Source: Bacteroides sp. (GTDB lineage: Bacteria > Bacteroidota > Bacteroidia > Bacteroidales > SM23-62). Taken from it: DNA of 6,036 nt. The position numbers and the translations under genes are program-made. Positions within the stretch are counted from its first letter, which is position 1. The number at the start of each line of letters is the position of its first letter. Where the stretch lies: NCBI GenBank assembly GCA_030589965.1, contig JAUUZM010000211.1, forward strand, positions 1 through 6,036, given 5' to 3'. The notes below the pieces were generated by a model. It saw only the letters and a program-made list of their open reading frames with translations. It did not search any database and was not told the origin of the DNA. Below, piece after piece: positions 5,667-6,036 of this stretch.

Positions 5667-6036
5667 TTATACTATTTTCTTAAACATTCTATCCCATCTG
5701 AAGCGTTCCCGGCCCTCTTTGGTCCGGTCGACGGATAACCATACAAACACTGCCTTTCCGACGAGATGGTCTTCCGGAACAAATCCCCATATCCTGGAGT
5801 CCGCCGAGTTATGCCGGTTGTCTCCCAGCATGAAAAAATAATCCATGCCAAAGGTATAAGAAATTCGCGGTTCATGGTTAATATATATGACACTATCCCT
5901 GAGCTCAAGCTCATTTTTTTCATAGGTTTCGATAATCCTGTAATACAAGGGAAGGTTAGCTGGACTTAGTCTGTGCGTTGCGCCTTTTTTTGGTACGACT
6001 AACTTGCCGTAATTATCCTCAGTCCATTGAAAATCA
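5667..6036 (-). CDS. Second signal peptidase I paralogue, C-terminal part, cut by window end
   Basis: This is the C-terminal piece of a second S26 family signal peptidase. The frame is open to the end of the window, giving about 123 residues. Upstream of the TTG at 5948 it continues as GKLVVPKKGATHRL and then NLPLYY, which parallels GPLWMPYKGATINL and NLPLYK in the downstream paralogue, so the TTG is internal and not a start. The C-terminal box GDNRHNSADSRIWGFVPEDH is present with the Ser, Asp and Arg equivalent to E. coli 278, 280 and 282. It is followed by GKAVFVWLSVD and the RFRWDRMF ending, which resembles IRWNRMF in the other copy. The nucleophile Ser, general-base Lys and membrane spans lie outside the window, so activity cannot be judged. 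Tandem lepB pairs, often next to dapB, are common in Bacteroidota; the 7-bp gap to the next gene indicates an operon. The tandem arrangement fits duplication followed by divergence. Confidence 0.92.
   Translation of the reverse strand, partial: DFQWTEDNYGKLVVPKKGATHRLSPANLPLYYRIIETYEKNELELRDSVIYINHEPRISYTFGMDYFFMLGDNRHNSADSRIWGFVPEDHLVGKAVFVWLSVDRTKEGRERFRWDRMFKKIV

Noticed and set aside
5667..5948. A complete 93-residue protein starting at the TTG at 5948
   Set aside because: The frame continues upstream to the window end with residues matching the neighbouring signal peptidase, so the TTG is an internal Leu codon.

Overview
The window most likely comes from a member of the Bacteroidota, probably Bacteroidales or a relative. 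The evidence is two type I signal peptidases in tandem, one of them long (467 residues) with the enlarged insert typical of that phylum, start codons without strong Shine-Dalgarno sequences, and moderate-to-low GC. No rRNA, tRNA, CRISPR array, insertion sequence or phage gene was found. Six coding sequences are supported and two of them run off the window edges.

Region 1 (1-1344, + strand) holds the C-terminal part of a sodium:solute symporter (SSS family). A 60-residue single-span membrane protein follows, whose start codon lies inside the end of the symporter gene. This looks like a transporter plus a small accessory subunit, translationally coupled. Region 2 (1377-2654, - strand) is a compact two-gene operon. 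A short AroQ-fold protein resembling isochorismate pyruvate lyase/chorismate mutase (PchB type) comes first, followed 15 bp later by a DRE-TIM metallo-aldolase distantly like 4-hydroxy-2-oxovalerate aldolase. It may be a small route that draws on chorismate or isochorismate and handles a 2-keto acid such as pyruvate; that pathway is inference.

Region 3 (2655-2857) is a 203-bp divergent spacer. It holds two perfect 16-bp palindromes, one near each flanking gene, and a hairpin abutting the second. Region 4 (2858-4195, + strand) encodes a membrane-anchored PQQ-like beta-propeller protein. Region 5 (4196-4255) is a short convergent spacer carrying a 21-bp tandem repeat of about 2.4 copies. Region 6 (4256-6036, - strand) holds two tandem signal peptidase I genes 7 bp apart. 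The downstream one is complete with all catalytic residues, and the upstream one is cut by the window end.

Most of the window is ordinary housekeeping and membrane content. The parts most worth a second look are the PchB-like/aldolase pair, the small symporter-associated protein, the palindromes in the divergent spacer and the tandem repeat at the convergent junction.
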